Part shown: positions 33,890-44,175 of the stretch, in pieces
How positions within the stretch are numbered: the stretch's first letter is position 1
Layout: every line of letters starts with the position of its first letter
Assembly: GCF_004359195.1 (NCBI RefSeq)
Contig: NZ_CP037954.1
Coordinates: 2,542,001-2,606,000, forward strand
From: Chryseobacterium salivictor
GTDB taxonomy: Bacteria > Bacteroidota > Bacteroidia > Flavobacteriales > Weeksellaceae
DNA length: 64,000 bases
Direction: 5' to 3'
The notes under the pieces: model-generated
Databases searched by the model: none
Told to the model about the DNA's origin: nothing
Seen by the model: the letters and a program-made list of their open reading frames with translations, nothing else
Translations under genes and position numbers: made by a program

Positions 33890-34603
33890 AAAAAAAAGAT
33901 TTTACAGTCTCTTGATAAAAAGAAGTTCAGACAAAAATACAATTTGTTTTTGGTTGAGGGTAATAAAACGCTTAAAGAAATACCAACTTCAAAGTTCAGA
34001 ATCAATGAAATTTTTTCGGTAAACCCTGCTGAATTATCAGCTGTCAATCTCGCTGCTACAGAAATTTCACCAAATGAATTGCAGAAAATAAGTTTCCTGC
34101 AACATCCTAAAGATTCAGTGGCGGTCTGCGAACTTAAGGAAGAAATGTTGTTGGAACAAACAGGCATTCAATTAATTTTAGACGGAATTCAGGATCCCGG
34201 CAACTTGGGAACGATTATCCGGCTGGCGGACTGGTTTGGGATTTCACAAATCATCTGTAGTGAGGATACTGCGGATTTTTATAATCCCAAGGTAATTCAG
34301 GCAAGTATGGGATCTTTTCTTCGGGTAAATATCGTTTACCGGGATTTAGAAAATTATCTTTCTGAAAATAAACAACCCATCATCGGAACGGATATGGATG
34401 GCACTGATTTTTATGACTATCAGTTCCCGGCCCAATTTAATTTAGTTCTCGGCAATGAAGGAAACGGAATCAGACCGGAAATTGAGACTCTGTTGACAGA
34501 CAAAATAACAATTCCGCGCTTTGGAAAATCGCAGTCTACCGAAAGTTTGAATGTAGCAATGTCTGCCGGGATTATCCTGGGTCAGATTTTCGCAAAAAAA
34601 TAA
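33875..34603 (+). CDS. TrmH/SpoU-family RNA 2'-O-methyltransferase
   Basis: A 242-residue protein with a small N-terminal substrate-binding domain (SLDKKKFRQKYNLFLVEG) and a trefoil-knotted SpoU methyltransferase domain. Motif 1 is DGIQDPGNLGTIIRLADWFG (about 102-121), motif 2 LVLGNEGNGI and motif 3 QSTESLNVAMSAGIIL. It methylates ribose 2'-OH in rRNA or tRNA using S-adenosylmethionine; the target base is unknown. The ATG (33875) and the tamL ATG (33887-33889 on the other strand) enclose exactly the 15 overlapping bases. Confidence 0.92.
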   Translation: MLTAHKKKILQSLDKKKFRQKYNLFLVEGNKTLKEIPTSKFRINEIFSVNPAELSAVNLAATEISPNELQKISFLQHPKDSVAVCELKEEMLLEQTGIQLILDGIQDPGNLGTIIRLADWFGISQIICSEDTADFYNPKVIQASMGSFLRVNIVYRDLENYLSENKQPIIGTDMDGTDFYDYQFPAQFNLVLGNEGNGIRPEIETLLTDKITIPRFGKSQSTESLNVAMSAGIILGQIFAKK

Positions 34604-34620
34604 AAGCCGGAAAACCGACT
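34598..34620 (-). terminator. terminator for the 34630-35438 gene pair
   Basis: On the minus strand AGTCGG (34620-34615) pairs with CCGGCT (34610-34605, one G-T pair) across a TTTT loop, followed by a T-run. On the plus strand the same arms give a C-A mismatch. Confidence 0.6.
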
Positions 34621-34629
34621 CTGTATTTT

Positions 34630-35127
34630 TTATATCAACTGTTCGAAACTGGAAGTTGTTTTACTTTTTTGATAATCTTCTAATTTTTTACGGATAAAGC
34701 GAAGTGCGATTGGCGCAAGATAAATAAGCGCTAAACCGATCATCTTTTTCTTCCAGCTTTTATTATAAAGATTTTTCCGCGCATAATTTCCTACAAAACT
34801 TACCGCTCCTAATTTCATTGCATTTTCAACAATACTCATTCCCGCATCGCTTTTTGCAAAGCCGTACACCGCATTTTTGTTTAGAATTGAATCTTTTATA
34901 CTCCCGGAAATCTCCCTTACAATTTCATTGGTATTCAAAGAAATCTTGGTTTCGCCGTCCGTCGATTTGTTTTCCTGCAGATATTTATCTGTAAAACCAT
35001 TAGTTAAAGCGCTGAGACTTTCTTTGGCATTGTCGAAGGTTAGAAGATCTTCTAACTCAGAAACCTCTTTTTTCAGCAGTGCTTTCTTTCTTCGGAGTTC
35101 TTCTAAGCTGTTGTATTTCGTGCTCAT
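34630..35127 (-). CDS. hypothetical protein of a YtxH/holin-like envelope group
   Basis: A 165-residue protein: an N-terminal coiled coil (LEELRRKKALLKKEVSELED), a central helical part, and one membrane helix near the C-terminus (KKKMIGLALIYLAPIALRFI) followed by a basic tail. No known catalytic motif. It starts 2 bases after the stop of the holin-like gene, so the two are tightly coupled. This three-gene set recurs in Flavobacteriia (recollection) and is probably an envelope or stress module. Confidence 0.7.
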   Translation of the reverse strand: MSTKYNSLEELRRKKALLKKEVSELEDLLTFDNAKESLSALTNGFTDKYLQENKSTDGETKISLNTNEIVREISGSIKDSILNKNAVYGFAKSDAGMSIVENAMKLGAVSFVGNYARKNLYNKSWKKKMIGLALIYLAPIALRFIRKKLEDYQKSKTTSSFEQLI

Positions 35128-35129
35128 CT

Positions 35130-35438
35130 TTAGGAATTTATAAATTTAATAATTTTATCGGCCACCTTATTTCTAATGGTATTTCGGACTGCAAAAGTGA
35201 TGATTAAAATCAGTAAATAAAACCCGGCCATTATCAGAATTCCGTAGGCGTAATTACCTAACCAGGAACCAATCAGTAAACCCAAACCAATATTAAAGAG
35301 AATGATGAAGAACAGAGCCGCAACCGATGCTAAAACAAGATAAGTTAAAGTACCTACCGTGAGCGAAGATTTTTCCGTCATCTCCATTTTAAGCAGATCT
35401 ATTTTTTTTGAGGCGAATTCTTTTACAATGTCAACCAT
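35130..35438 (-). CDS. phage-holin-like superfamily membrane protein (DUF1469-type)
   Basis: A 102-residue protein with an amphipathic N-terminus (VKEFASKKIDLLKMEMTEKSS) and two transmembrane helices (TYLVLASVAALFFIILFNIG and YGILIMAGFYLLILIITFAV). This is the layout of the Actinobacteria-holin/DUF1469 family, which is mostly a cell-envelope family and not evidence of a prophage. It lies between the YtxH gene and the hypothetical gene on the same strand. Confidence 0.7.
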   Translation of the reverse strand: MVDIVKEFASKKIDLLKMEMTEKSSLTVGTLTYLVLASVAALFFIILFNIGLGLLIGSWLGNYAYGILIMAGFYLLILIITFAVRNTIRNKVADKIIKFINS

Positions 35439-35460
35439 AATATTTTTTTTAAAGTTACAA

Positions 35461-35489
35461 AAAAAGGAACTTATCTAAAGTTCCTTTTT
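35461..35489 (-). terminator. terminator between ytxH and the holin-like gene
   Basis: AAAAAGGAACTT (35461-35472) and AAGTTCCTTTTT (35478-35489) are perfect 12-bp arms, with a T-run following on the minus strand. It would end or attenuate ytxH transcription before the next gene. Confidence 0.8.
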
Positions 35490-35515
35490 ATTTTTAGGAA
35501 TAATCTGATATCTTA

Positions 35516-35899
35516 TTACGATTTCATTCCGTCTAATTCGTTCTCTACATCACCTACAACCTCTTTGGTTTTAGCAACTGCTTCATCTTTGTACTTATCG
35601 TAGCCTTCTTTTACGGAAGATACTACTTTGTCAGCAGTTTCTTTCAGTTGAGATGAGATCGTATCATACTGATCTTTCACTTTTCCCGATACGTCTTCAT
35701 ACTGTTCTTTTGCTTTCTCAGAAACCTTACTGTACTGATCAACTGCCTGATCTTTTAAATCATTTGCTTTGCTCTTGATTTTTTTTCTTGTTTCTGCACC
35801 TTCTTCCGGAGCATAAAGCATTCCCAGAACAACACCTGCTGCTGCTCCAGCTAATAAACCTGCTAATACACTTGCTGCATTATTTCCTTTTTTTGACAT
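35516..35899 (-). CDS. YtxH domain-containing protein
   Basis: A 127-residue protein. The N-terminal membrane helix with the glycine-rich YtxH pattern is SVLAGLLAGAAAGVVLGMLYAPEEG followed by ETRKKIK. A long amphipathic, repeat-like helical tail follows, with recurring KxQYDxVSxxxK units (DQYSKVSEKAKEQYEDVSG). YtxH proteins are small general-stress-associated membrane proteins of unknown mechanism. The tail resembles LEA/apolipoprotein-like helices. Confidence 0.85.
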   Translation of the reverse strand: MSKKGNNAASVLAGLLAGAAAGVVLGMLYAPEEGAETRKKIKSKANDLKDQAVDQYSKVSEKAKEQYEDVSGKVKDQYDTISSQLKETADKVVSSVKEGYDKYKDEAVAKTKEVVGDVENELDGMKS

Positions 35900-36006
35900 C
35901 TTAGTTAATTTTTTTAATAGTTAATAAATCTTACGTTGGATTTCTCCATCTCTTCTAAAGTTACAATTAATATACCAAAGAAATAAAATGTTATCTTAAA
36001 ATTTTG

Positions 36007-36681
36007 TTAAAAGTCCTTTAGATAGGATAAAATTAAATCTACGGTCTCATTTTTTGTAAAATCTGAATTATCGATGGTGATCGCATCATCTGCTTTTCTT
36101 AATGGGGCAACTTCTCTTTCGCTGTCTGTTTTATCTCTGGAGATTAAATTTTCGCGCACGGTATTTTCATCCGTTTCGATGCCTAAACTTTGCAGCTCCA
36201 AAAAACGTCTTTTGGTCCGTTCGTCGACACTGGCTGTGAGAAAGAATTTAAAATCAGCTGTGGGTAAAATAACAGTTCCGATATCGCGGCCGTCCATAAT
36301 GACGCCACCTTTTTCTGCCATTTCTCTTTGAGCATCGAGCAGAAAATCACGTACTTCTTTTTGACTGGCAATTAAGCTTACATTTTGAGAGATTTCATTG
36401 GTCCGGATATCTGTCGAAATATCATTGCCATTAAGGAACATCACCAGTTCACGATCGATTGGTTTAAATTCGAGTTCTATTTCATTTAACCTGTTAAAGA
36501 GTTCCGGCAAGTTTATTTCACCATTGGCGTTTAAACAGTTTTTTAAAGCAAAATAAGTAATTCCGCGGTAGAGCGCTCCGGTATCCAAATGCACCAAACC
36601 GAGTTTTTGAGCAATGATTTTAGAAATCGAACTTTTGCCGGTAGAAGAGTAGCCGTCGATAGCAATTACAGGTTTTCTCAT
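36007..36681 (-). CDS. cmk: cytidylate kinase
   Basis: A 224-residue NMP kinase from the start MRKPVIAIDGYSSTGKSS. It has the P-loop GYSSTGKSSISK (residues 9-20), LDTGALYRG, MDGRDIGTVI (substrate-binding Asp/Arg) and SRDKTDSEREVAPLRKADDA in the lid region. It phosphorylates CMP and dCMP. The frame extends to 36750, but the extra 23 residues lie outside family homology. It is next to porQ on the same strand, and porQ-cmk-pyrH neighbourhoods are common in flavobacteria (recollection). Confidence 0.94.
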   Translation of the reverse strand: MRKPVIAIDGYSSTGKSSISKIIAQKLGLVHLDTGALYRGITYFALKNCLNANGEINLPELFNRLNEIELEFKPIDRELVMFLNGNDISTDIRTNEISQNVSLIASQKEVRDFLLDAQREMAEKGGVIMDGRDIGTVILPTADFKFFLTASVDERTKRRFLELQSLGIETDENTVRENLISRDKTDSEREVAPLRKADDAITIDNSDFTKNETVDLILSYLKDF

Positions 36682-36750
36682 AAGGCAAATTTCCTGAAAA
36701 TTTTCCGAGAAAAAAAATAAATCAGTACTGTTCTGTTTGCTGGGCAACAA

Positions 36751-37159
36751 TTAATGGTGTTTTTAGAACCTGTTTAAATTTATTCAATAAAAACTTTATG
36801 GCGGATAATTTGACCCTATTTTCAGAGTTTTCCCTGATGAGTTCATTTAATGTGTAGTGGTAATAAATTTTGCAGGTATATCAAGTTATTTTTTAAAACT
36901 TAAAATTAAGAAACACCGCGGTCTTTTCTAAATTTCACCGCGGTGATTTATTATTTTCACCGCGGTGATTTTTCCAAAGGTTACTGTGAAAAATAAAGAA
37001 TATAATAAGTAACTTATTAGTTAAACAACCAAGAAGTTACGAGAAATAATAAATATTAAGAACTGATAGTCAGTTTTTTTATGCTATTTTCCCATATGAA
37101 TATCCCAATAAACTTTTTCTTCATTTAATCTTTAAACACGCTCTAATGAAAGAAAATCT
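36751..37159. other. cmk-porQ intergenic region with triple GC palindromes
   Basis: About 410 bases, strongly AT-rich except for three copies of CACCGCGGT at 36914-36968. The remainder shows no gene or hairpin that I can support. Confidence 0.6.
36914..36968. repeat. three CACCGCGGTG palindromes
   Basis: The core CACCGCGGT occurs at 36914-36922, and the perfect 12-bp palindrome TCACCGCGGTGA at 36935-36946 and 36957-36968. The last two are spaced exactly 22 bases apart (two helical turns). They stand out in AT-rich surroundings, about 190-250 bases downstream of the porQ stop. Confidence 0.85.
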
Positions 37160-38158
37160 TTATCTCCTGTTCCCCGAAACTTCGATTAAATCGAGCGTTA
37201 CTCCAAACATATTCACATTAGAAGCATTGTGATATCTAATATGAGCATAATCGAACCTGAAACTCGAAATCTTTATGCCAAAACCTGCGGACAAGCCGGC
37301 AAAACTTCTTTGATCCAACACGGCCAGTTCATTTCCGCGTCTTACGTTATAACCGAACCGGATATTAAAAGCCTGTTCGGGAAAAAGTTCAGCGCCTAAA
37401 GAAAAATGATCGGCGACTTTGCGGCTCCAGTTAATTTCCTGACCATTATTATTGAAATCCTGTGAAATGTTGAGTTTTTGCAAATCATGAGCCGTGATGG
37501 TAAACGCTAAAGGAAATTCATCTAAAATTCTGGTATATCCTAAATCCACCCGAAAAGCCACATCCTCACGAAGACCATTAAATGATTTGAACTGATAGCC
37601 AAAATTCCGGAATACCAAAGCCAAGGTTTCCCGGCTCTGGGTGTTATGATAAGTAATTCCCGCCGTCCCGACAACAGCCATCGAGGTATAACTGTCGATT
37701 TTTGAAGTGACAAAATTAGCACCGCCGGCAATAGTAAAGTCTTCATCAAACTGGTACGCGTAGGAAAGTCCCAATGAAGCATCCATCGCGCCAAACTGTC
37801 CATTGATTTCTGCACTTTCATCCGTTCTAGGCATTTTGCCGTAATCCATATATCGGGCATTAAACCCAATGAGGTGACCCTCTTCTAGATCTTTTACAAA
37901 ACTGATGGTTCCATATTGTGAGCCGGCGAGATAAGAAGCATAGTTAATGGAAACCATTTGGTCTTGGTTCAAATTCATCAATCCGGGATTGATTGCGGCG
38001 AAACTCACATCAAAATCACGGACCGAAACAGCGTCACCGCCCAAAGCTGCCTGTCTGGCAGAACCAGATATATTCAGAAAAGGATACACATTCGTCCCTT
38101 CCTGAGCAGATAATAAGCTAGTAATTAATAAAGCTGAAACAGCGGTAATTTTTCTCAA
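37160..38158 (-). CDS. porQ: type IX secretion system protein PorQ
   Basis: A 332-residue outer-membrane protein with a signal peptide (ITAVSALLITSLLSAQ). PorQ landmarks are FLNISGSARQAALGGDAVSV, INPGLMNLNQDQMVSINYA, and beta-barrel strands to the C-terminus. PorQ forms a complex with PorU, PorV and PorZ that processes and attaches type IX cargo at the cell surface. Its presence places the organism in Bacteroidota with a T9SS. pyrH diverges from it. Confidence 0.92.
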   Translation of the reverse strand: MRKITAVSALLITSLLSAQEGTNVYPFLNISGSARQAALGGDAVSVRDFDVSFAAINPGLMNLNQDQMVSINYASYLAGSQYGTISFVKDLEEGHLIGFNARYMDYGKMPRTDESAEINGQFGAMDASLGLSYAYQFDEDFTIAGGANFVTSKIDSYTSMAVVGTAGITYHNTQSRETLALVFRNFGYQFKSFNGLREDVAFRVDLGYTRILDEFPLAFTITAHDLQKLNISQDFNNNGQEINWSRKVADHFSLGAELFPEQAFNIRFGYNVRRGNELAVLDQRSFAGLSAGFGIKISSFRFDYAHIRYHNASNVNMFGVTLDLIEVSGNRR

Positions 38159-38256
38159 AATGTGTTATAAAGATGCAAAAATAATTTAATTATGTGCTTT
38201 TCAAAAATAATTTCGGTGTAAATATAATTCTATTAACGAAATTATTTGCGTTTCCT

Positions 38257-38264
38257 TATATTTG
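38257..38264 (+). promoter_or_regulatory. -7 promoter element of pyrH-frr
   Basis: TATATTTG matches TAnnTTTG, 31 bases before the pyrH ATG. Confidence 0.7.
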
Positions 38265-38295
38265 CACCGTAAAAAAAGTAATAAAAAAGTAAAAA

Positions 38296-39003
38296 ATGAA
38301 ATACGAACGAATTCTTCTAAAATTAAGTGGCGAGGCCCTGATGGGAAACCGCCAGTACGGAATCGATAATGACCGACTGAAAGAATATGCCGCTGAAATA
38401 AAAAAAGTAGTCGATATCGGTTGTCAGGTGGCAATCGTCATCGGTGGCGGAAATATATTTAGAGGTCTTGCCGGTGCCGCTACAGGAATGGATAGGGTTC
38501 AGGGTGATTATATGGGAATGCTGGCCACTGTGATCAACGGTATGGCTCTACAGGGCGCGTTGGAAGATGCAGGAATTTTTACCCGTTTGCAAAGTGCCAT
38601 TGAAATGGATAAAGTTGCAGAACCGTTTATCAAAAGAAAAGCAGTTCGTCATTTAGAAAAAGGAAGAGTGGTCATTTTCGGAGCCGGAACAGGCAATCCT
38701 TATTTCACTACCGATACCGCAGCAACTTTGCGTGCGATCGAAATTGATGCAGATGTGATCTTAAAAGGAACAAGAGTCGATGGGATTTATGATTCTGATC
38801 CTGAAAAAAATTCTGATGCGGTAAAATTTCATTCATTAACGTACAGTGAAGTATACGAGAAAGATTTAAAAGTAATGGATATGACCGCTTTCACATTGAG
38901 CAGAGAAAATAATTTGCCCATTATTGTTTTTGATATGAATAAAGAAGGAAATCTATTAAAAGTAGTTCAGGGAGAAACTATCGGGACTTTAGTGAATTTA
39001 TAA
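38296..39003 (+). CDS. pyrH: UMP kinase
   Basis: A 235-residue amino-acid-kinase-fold enzyme: [13 protein letters not shown] (residues 4-16), [11 protein letters not shown] (46-56), [36 protein letters not shown] and the late [22 protein letters not shown]. It makes UDP from UMP with ATP and is hexameric in bacteria. It is followed after 60 bases by frr, the usual pyrH-frr pairing. Confidence 0.97.
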   Translation: MKYERILLKLSGEALMGNRQYGIDNDRLKEYAAEIKKVVDIGCQVAIVIGGGNIFRGLAGAATGMDRVQGDYMGMLATVINGMALQGALEDAGIFTRLQSAIEMDKVAEPFIKRKAVRHLEKGRVVIFGAGTGNPYFTTDTAATLRAIEIDADVILKGTRVDGIYDSDPEKNSDAVKFHSLTYSEVYEKDLKVMDMTAFTLSRENNLPIIVFDMNKEGNLLKVVQGETIGTLVNL

Positions 39004-39063
39004 AAAAATAATACTATTTTTGAGTGCTTCATTTTAATTAGTAAAACAGAAATTTAAGATATA

Positions 39064-39618
39064 ATGGAAGAATTAGAACTTATTGCAGGCATGGTCAAGC
39101 AGGAAATGGATGCGGCCATTAAACATTTGGAACATGCTTTTCAGAAGATTAGAGCCGGCCGTGCTTCTACAACCATGGTGCAAGACGTTATGGTAGAATA
39201 TTACGGCGCGCCAACTCCCCTGAGCCAGGTTGCCAATGTGATGATTCCTGATGCGATGACGATTTCAATTCAGCCTTGGGACAGAACGGCTATTGGAGCC
39301 ATCGAAAAAGCGATTATCAATTCAAATCTGGGATTTGCACCATCGAATAACGGAGATAATATCATATTGAATGTTCCGCCATTGACGGAGGAAAGAAGAC
39401 GTGAATTGTCAAAACAGGCGAAATCCGAAGCGGAAGCTACCAAAATCACCGTAAGAAATGCACGCCAGGATGGAATGAAAGAACTTCGGAAATTAGACGG
39501 AGTTTCTGAAGATTTAATTAAAGACGAAGAAGCAAAAATCCAGATTCTTACCGACAAATATATCAAAATGTGCGACGATCACTTCAAAGTGAAAGAAGGC
39601 GAGATTATGAAAATCTAA
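39064..39618 (+). CDS. frr: ribosome recycling factor
   Basis: A 184-residue RRF. Visible signatures are HLEHAFQKIRAGRASTTMVQ (about 20-39), YYGAPTPLSQVANV, IQPWDRTAIGAIEKAI, NLGFAPSNNGDNIILNVPPL and TEERRRELSKQAK. With EF-G it splits post-termination ribosomes. A strong terminator follows. Confidence 0.97.
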   Translation: MEELELIAGMVKQEMDAAIKHLEHAFQKIRAGRASTTMVQDVMVEYYGAPTPLSQVANVMIPDAMTISIQPWDRTAIGAIEKAIINSNLGFAPSNNGDNIILNVPPLTEERRRELSKQAKSEAEATKITVRNARQDGMKELRKLDGVSEDLIKDEEAKIQILTDKYIKMCDDHFKVKEGEIMKI

Positions 39619-39638
39619 TCTTTTTTAAATATAATATT

Positions 39639-39672
39639 AAAAGCCGTTTCAAGATTTATGAAACGGCTTTTT
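39639..39672 (+). terminator. frr terminator
   Basis: AAAAGCCGTTTCA (39639-39651) pairs perfectly with TGAAACGGCTTTT (39659-39671), followed by Ts. Confidence 0.9.
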
Positions 39673-39848
39673 TGTTTTTTTTAAAACATTGATGAACCGG
39701 GATTTCACAAATTTTCAACTATTAAGAAATTAAGATCTTTAAGATTTCAGTCTTAAACATTGAAGAAACCGACCGTAATTTTATGCAGCATTATTTATTA
39801 ATCCTTTGCGTCTTTGCGTTAAAAAAAATAATGACTGTTACTGAAAAA

Positions 39849-40502
39849 TCAATTATGTTTGTTCGCAAAACTGAAAATACTTCCTAATTTAATTTTGGAA
39901 TAACCGTTCGATTTTATTTTTGACGCATTAATCATTGCGTGAGCAAGAACATCGGTTGGCAAAGGTTTTTGGCTTTTTAACAGACCGAATTTGTTGATGA
40001 ATTTAATTACTTTCGCGCCCGCAACTTCACCAAACCGGTCAGAACTTTTCCGCTCCAGCATTCCCGGCTGAAAAATGGTGACTTTGTTGAAATGCAACTT
40101 TTTTATCTTTTCTTCCAACTCCCCTTTTAGCTGAGAATAGAACATTTTTGAGGTCGCACTTGCACCGTAGGCAGAAACCAAAATGAAATCTTCCACTTCA
40201 TTTTCCTTTGCACTTTTAGCGAAGTTATATTGGTAATCCACATCTACTTTTTTCTGAGCTTCCTTACTCCCGGCAGTCTTCAAAGTCGTACCTAGACAGG
40301 AAAATGCAACATCGCCTTTTACCAGATCTTTCCATTCCTCAGGTTTTTCAAAATCAACGACGTGCGTTTTTAATTTTGAATCATTGATGGTCAAAGGTTT
40401 TCTTACAAATACATCAATTTCTTTAAAATCAGAATCCTGCAGCAACTGATGAACTAAATCTTTTCCTGTCGCGCCGGTAGCGCCGATGATTAATGCTTTC
40501 AT
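39849..40502 (-). CDS. NAD(P)H-binding atypical short-chain dehydrogenase
   Basis: A 217-residue Rossmann protein: IGATGATGKDLVHQLL (residues 5-20) is the nucleotide-binding GxxGxxG, SCLGTT follows the fourth strand, and SAYGAS plus YSQLKGELEE supply the Ser and YxxxK of an extended/atypical SDR. It resembles the HTATIP2/YbjT-like NAD(P)H-binding group. Substrate unknown. Isolated on its strand. Confidence 0.82.
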   Translation of the reverse strand: MKALIIGATGATGKDLVHQLLQDSDFKEIDVFVRKPLTINDSKLKTHVVDFEKPEEWKDLVKGDVAFSCLGTTLKTAGSKEAQKKVDVDYQYNFAKSAKENEVEDFILVSAYGASATSKMFYSQLKGELEEKIKKLHFNKVTIFQPGMLERKSSDRFGEVAGAKVIKFINKFGLLKSQKPLPTDVLAHAMINASKIKSNGYSKIKLGSIFSFANKHN

Positions 40503-40510
40503 AATTTTTG

Positions 40511-40642
40511 ATGAGTAATGAATAATAAGTAATGAGCAATTATTAATTTCTCACACAAATTTATTAATTTTATAATGTTAAAACGATTATTATTAGTCAT
40601 TATTACCTATTGATAATTACTTATTACCCATTACTTATATTA
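40511..40642. repeat. AT-rich inverted repeat between two divergent genes
   Basis: The segment around 40511-40545 (GAGTAATGAATAATAAGTAA and following bases) is largely complementary to 40609-40642. It is low complexity (TAATRAGTAAT-type units) and could form a long hairpin between the divergent SDR and MmcQ-like genes. Confidence 0.5.
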
Positions 40643-40646
40643 TAAT

Positions 40647-41009
40647 ATGGATATCACCGAAATTTTAACCTATTGCCAGCTCAAAAAAGGAGTAGAAGAA
40701 ACATTTCCTTTTAATTCTGAAACTTTGGTGCTGAAAGTGGCTGGGAAAATGTTTGCTTTAATTCCTCTGGAAAAACAACCGCTCAGTATTTCTTTAAAAG
40801 CCGATCCGGAATGGAGCGCAGAACTTCGCGAAAAACATCCGCAAATTACCGGGGCTTATCACATGAATAAAACCCATTGGAATTCGGTGGTTTGTGACGG
40901 TTTAAAAAAGGATTTGATTTTTGAATTAATCGATCATTCATATGATTTAATTTTAAATTCTTTAACAAAGAAAATGAGGGAAGCGTTTATTAATAAACAA
41001 TCGAATTGA
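40647..41009 (+). CDS. MmcQ/YjbR family protein
   Basis: A 120-residue protein of the MmcQ/YjbR double-wing-like fold: an N-terminal helix (ILTYCQLKKGVEETFPF), the strand pair LVLKVAGKMFALIPL, then SLKADPEWSAELREKHPQ, GAYHMNKTHWNSVVCDG and a C-terminal DHSYDLILNSL helix. The fold is linked to DNA-binding-like architecture, but the cellular role is unknown. Full length. Confidence 0.88.
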   Translation: MDITEILTYCQLKKGVEETFPFNSETLVLKVAGKMFALIPLEKQPLSISLKADPEWSAELREKHPQITGAYHMNKTHWNSVVCDGLKKDLIFELIDHSYDLILNSLTKKMREAFINKQSN

Positions 41010-41052
41010 TTTTTGTAAAAAAAACAATACATTTGTTGTTTTAAAATAATTT

Positions 41053-41517
41053 ATGAAATTAGTGAGTTTTTTATTGATATTATCATTATTATTCGGTTGC
41101 GATAGAGAAAAAAGTATTCAAGAAGTTACAAAAACTGATCTTTTAACGTCTTCTGAATGGAAGAAAGATTATTATGTAGATTCGTATTATTATAATAATA
41201 TTTTGGAAAATCAGATAAAAGACGAAACAAATAAGGGTGTTGAAGCAATTAAATTTAATGTTGATTTAACTGTAAATTATTTGAATCCTGCTTTAATAGA
41301 TAAAGTTAACGGTAATTGGAATTTTGATAATAATGAAACTATTGTGAAAACTAATTTGACTAAATTTGGATTCATTTTTTTTGCTTCACAAAAAATAAAC
41401 GTATTAGATGAAAATTCCCTCATGTTTGAATTAGAGCATCGGGCAATTGTATCTTTTAATCCAAACGGAACCGAAAAAATATCGATTCTGGTTAGAAAAT
41501 TATATTTCACACATTAG
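41053..41517 (+). CDS. hypothetical lipoprotein
   Basis: A 154-residue protein with a clear lipobox (LILSLLFGC, Cys16), then a lipocalin-like beta-rich domain (SSEWKKDYYVDSYYYN onwards; VNGNWNFDNNETIVKTN, SLMFELEHRAIV). The pattern of an opening tryptophan strand followed by a WNF strand resembles the small lipocalin-like lipoproteins common in Flavobacteriia, but no named family is certain. Downstream of the MmcQ gene with a 43-base gap. Confidence 0.65.
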   Translation: MKLVSFLLILSLLFGCDREKSIQEVTKTDLLTSSEWKKDYYVDSYYYNNILENQIKDETNKGVEAIKFNVDLTVNYLNPALIDKVNGNWNFDNNETIVKTNLTKFGFIFFASQKINVLDENSLMFELEHRAIVSFNPNGTEKISILVRKLYFTH

Positions 41518-41582
41518 GATTGATAAAAAAATATTAGCTTCTCATATATATTATAAATCAAATTTGAGAATTCGTGGCAAAA

Positions 41583-42503
41583 TTAAAACTGAAAATCTGC
41601 TGTCAATCGCTTATCTTCATCTAATCTTTCAACCAGTTCCTCCAAATTTTTAAATTTGATTTCGTCATGCAGAAATTCCCGAAAGTTGACAGAGATGTTC
41701 TGGCCGTAAATATCTTCATTAAAATCTAAAATATATACTTCCACAGAAAGTGAATTTCCATTAACGGTAGGATTGGTTCCGATACTCAACATTCCTTTAT
41801 AATGACGGTTTTTTACAAACACATCGACAATATACGCTCCTTTTTTTGGTAAAAGTTTAAGCACGTCAACTTCAATATTTGCGGTTGGATAACCAATTGT
41901 TCTACCGATTTTTTTACCGTGAACAACGGTTCCCGACAGCGAATAATGATAACCGAGCATTTCATTGGCAGCAATAATATTGCCTTTTGATAAAGCATTT
42001 CTAATTTGGGTGGAACTTATATTGAAATCTTTATAATTTACGGCTTCTACCTGTTCCACTTCAAAACCGAATTCCGGTCCCAATTTTTTTAACAAAGAAA
42101 AATCGCCACTTCTGTTCTTTCCAAAAGTATGATCGTAGCCGATAATCAAATGTTTCACCCGAAGTTTATCAACGAGAATCTGTTTCACGAATTCTTCGCC
42201 GGTTAAATTTCTGAACTCGTCATCAAATTCTTTTAAAAACAAATGTTGTAATCCGTTTTTCTCCAGCAGATATTTTTTTTCATCAATGGTGTTCAACAAT
42301 TTCAAATCATCATTTGGGCTAAAAACAGTTCTTGGATGCGGCCAAAAAGTAAGAATGGCAGATTCCAGGTTTTTCTTTTCAGAAATGGCATTAAGTTTCT
42401 TTATAATACTCTGATGTCCCAAGTGAACACCATCAAACATCCCAATAGAAAGTGCCAAAGGATTTTGGGAAACCGAACCGGTGAAATTTTCTGTAATTAT
42501 CAA
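41583..42503 (-). CDS. ribF: bifunctional riboflavin kinase/FMN adenylyltransferase
   Basis: About 306 residues. The N-terminal FAD-synthetase domain has SIGMFDGVHLGHQSII (nucleotidyltransferase HxGH motif); the flavokinase domain has GRTIGYPTANIEV and NPTVNGNSLSVEVYILDF. It converts riboflavin to FMN and then FAD. The open frame starts at a TTG at 42575, but that is upstream of a near-consensus -7 box (CATATTTG on the minus strand, 42564-42571). The family N-terminus aligns from the TTG at 42503 (IITENFTGS), which I therefore prefer. The start is uncertain; the function is not. Confidence 0.85.
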   Translation of the reverse strand: MIITENFTGSVSQNPLALSIGMFDGVHLGHQSIIKKLNAISEKKNLESAILTFWPHPRTVFSPNDDLKLLNTIDEKKYLLEKNGLQHLFLKEFDDEFRNLTGEEFVKQILVDKLRVKHLIIGYDHTFGKNRSGDFSLLKKLGPEFGFEVEQVEAVNYKDFNISSTQIRNALSKGNIIAANEMLGYHYSLSGTVVHGKKIGRTIGYPTANIEVDVLKLLPKKGAYIVDVFVKNRHYKGMLSIGTNPTVNGNSLSVEVYILDFNEDIYGQNISVNFREFLHDEIKFKNLEELVERLDEDKRLTADFQF

Positions 42504-42594
42504 CTGAAATTCTTGAATATAGTGAAATAATTGCCCTAAAAATGGGCTTATAATAAGTTTGTGCAAATATGACAAAAATCTTCTTTTAAACCAA

Positions 42595-42624
42595 TTGCAA
42601 ATGTGCGAATATTCATTATATTTG
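42595..42624 (+). promoter_or_regulatory. Bacteroidota promoter of atpD-atpC
   Basis: TTG at 42595-42597, a 19-base spacer, and TATATTTG at 42617-42624, 21 bases before the atpD ATG. Confidence 0.8.
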
Positions 42625-42642
42625 CACTCAAGAAAAAAATAA

Positions 42643-44154
<1,512 letters not shown>

Positions 44155-44175
44155 TTAGAAAATAGAATAAAGAAA

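Noticed and set aside
35130-35438. Holin-like gene as evidence for a prophage
   Set aside because: It is a small envelope-family membrane protein beside a YtxH gene; no phage structural, lysis or integrase genes are nearby.
40511-40642. Inverted repeat as a possible mobile-element end pair
   Set aside because: It is low-complexity TAAT/GTAAT sequence with no gene between the arms; more likely simple-sequence expansion.
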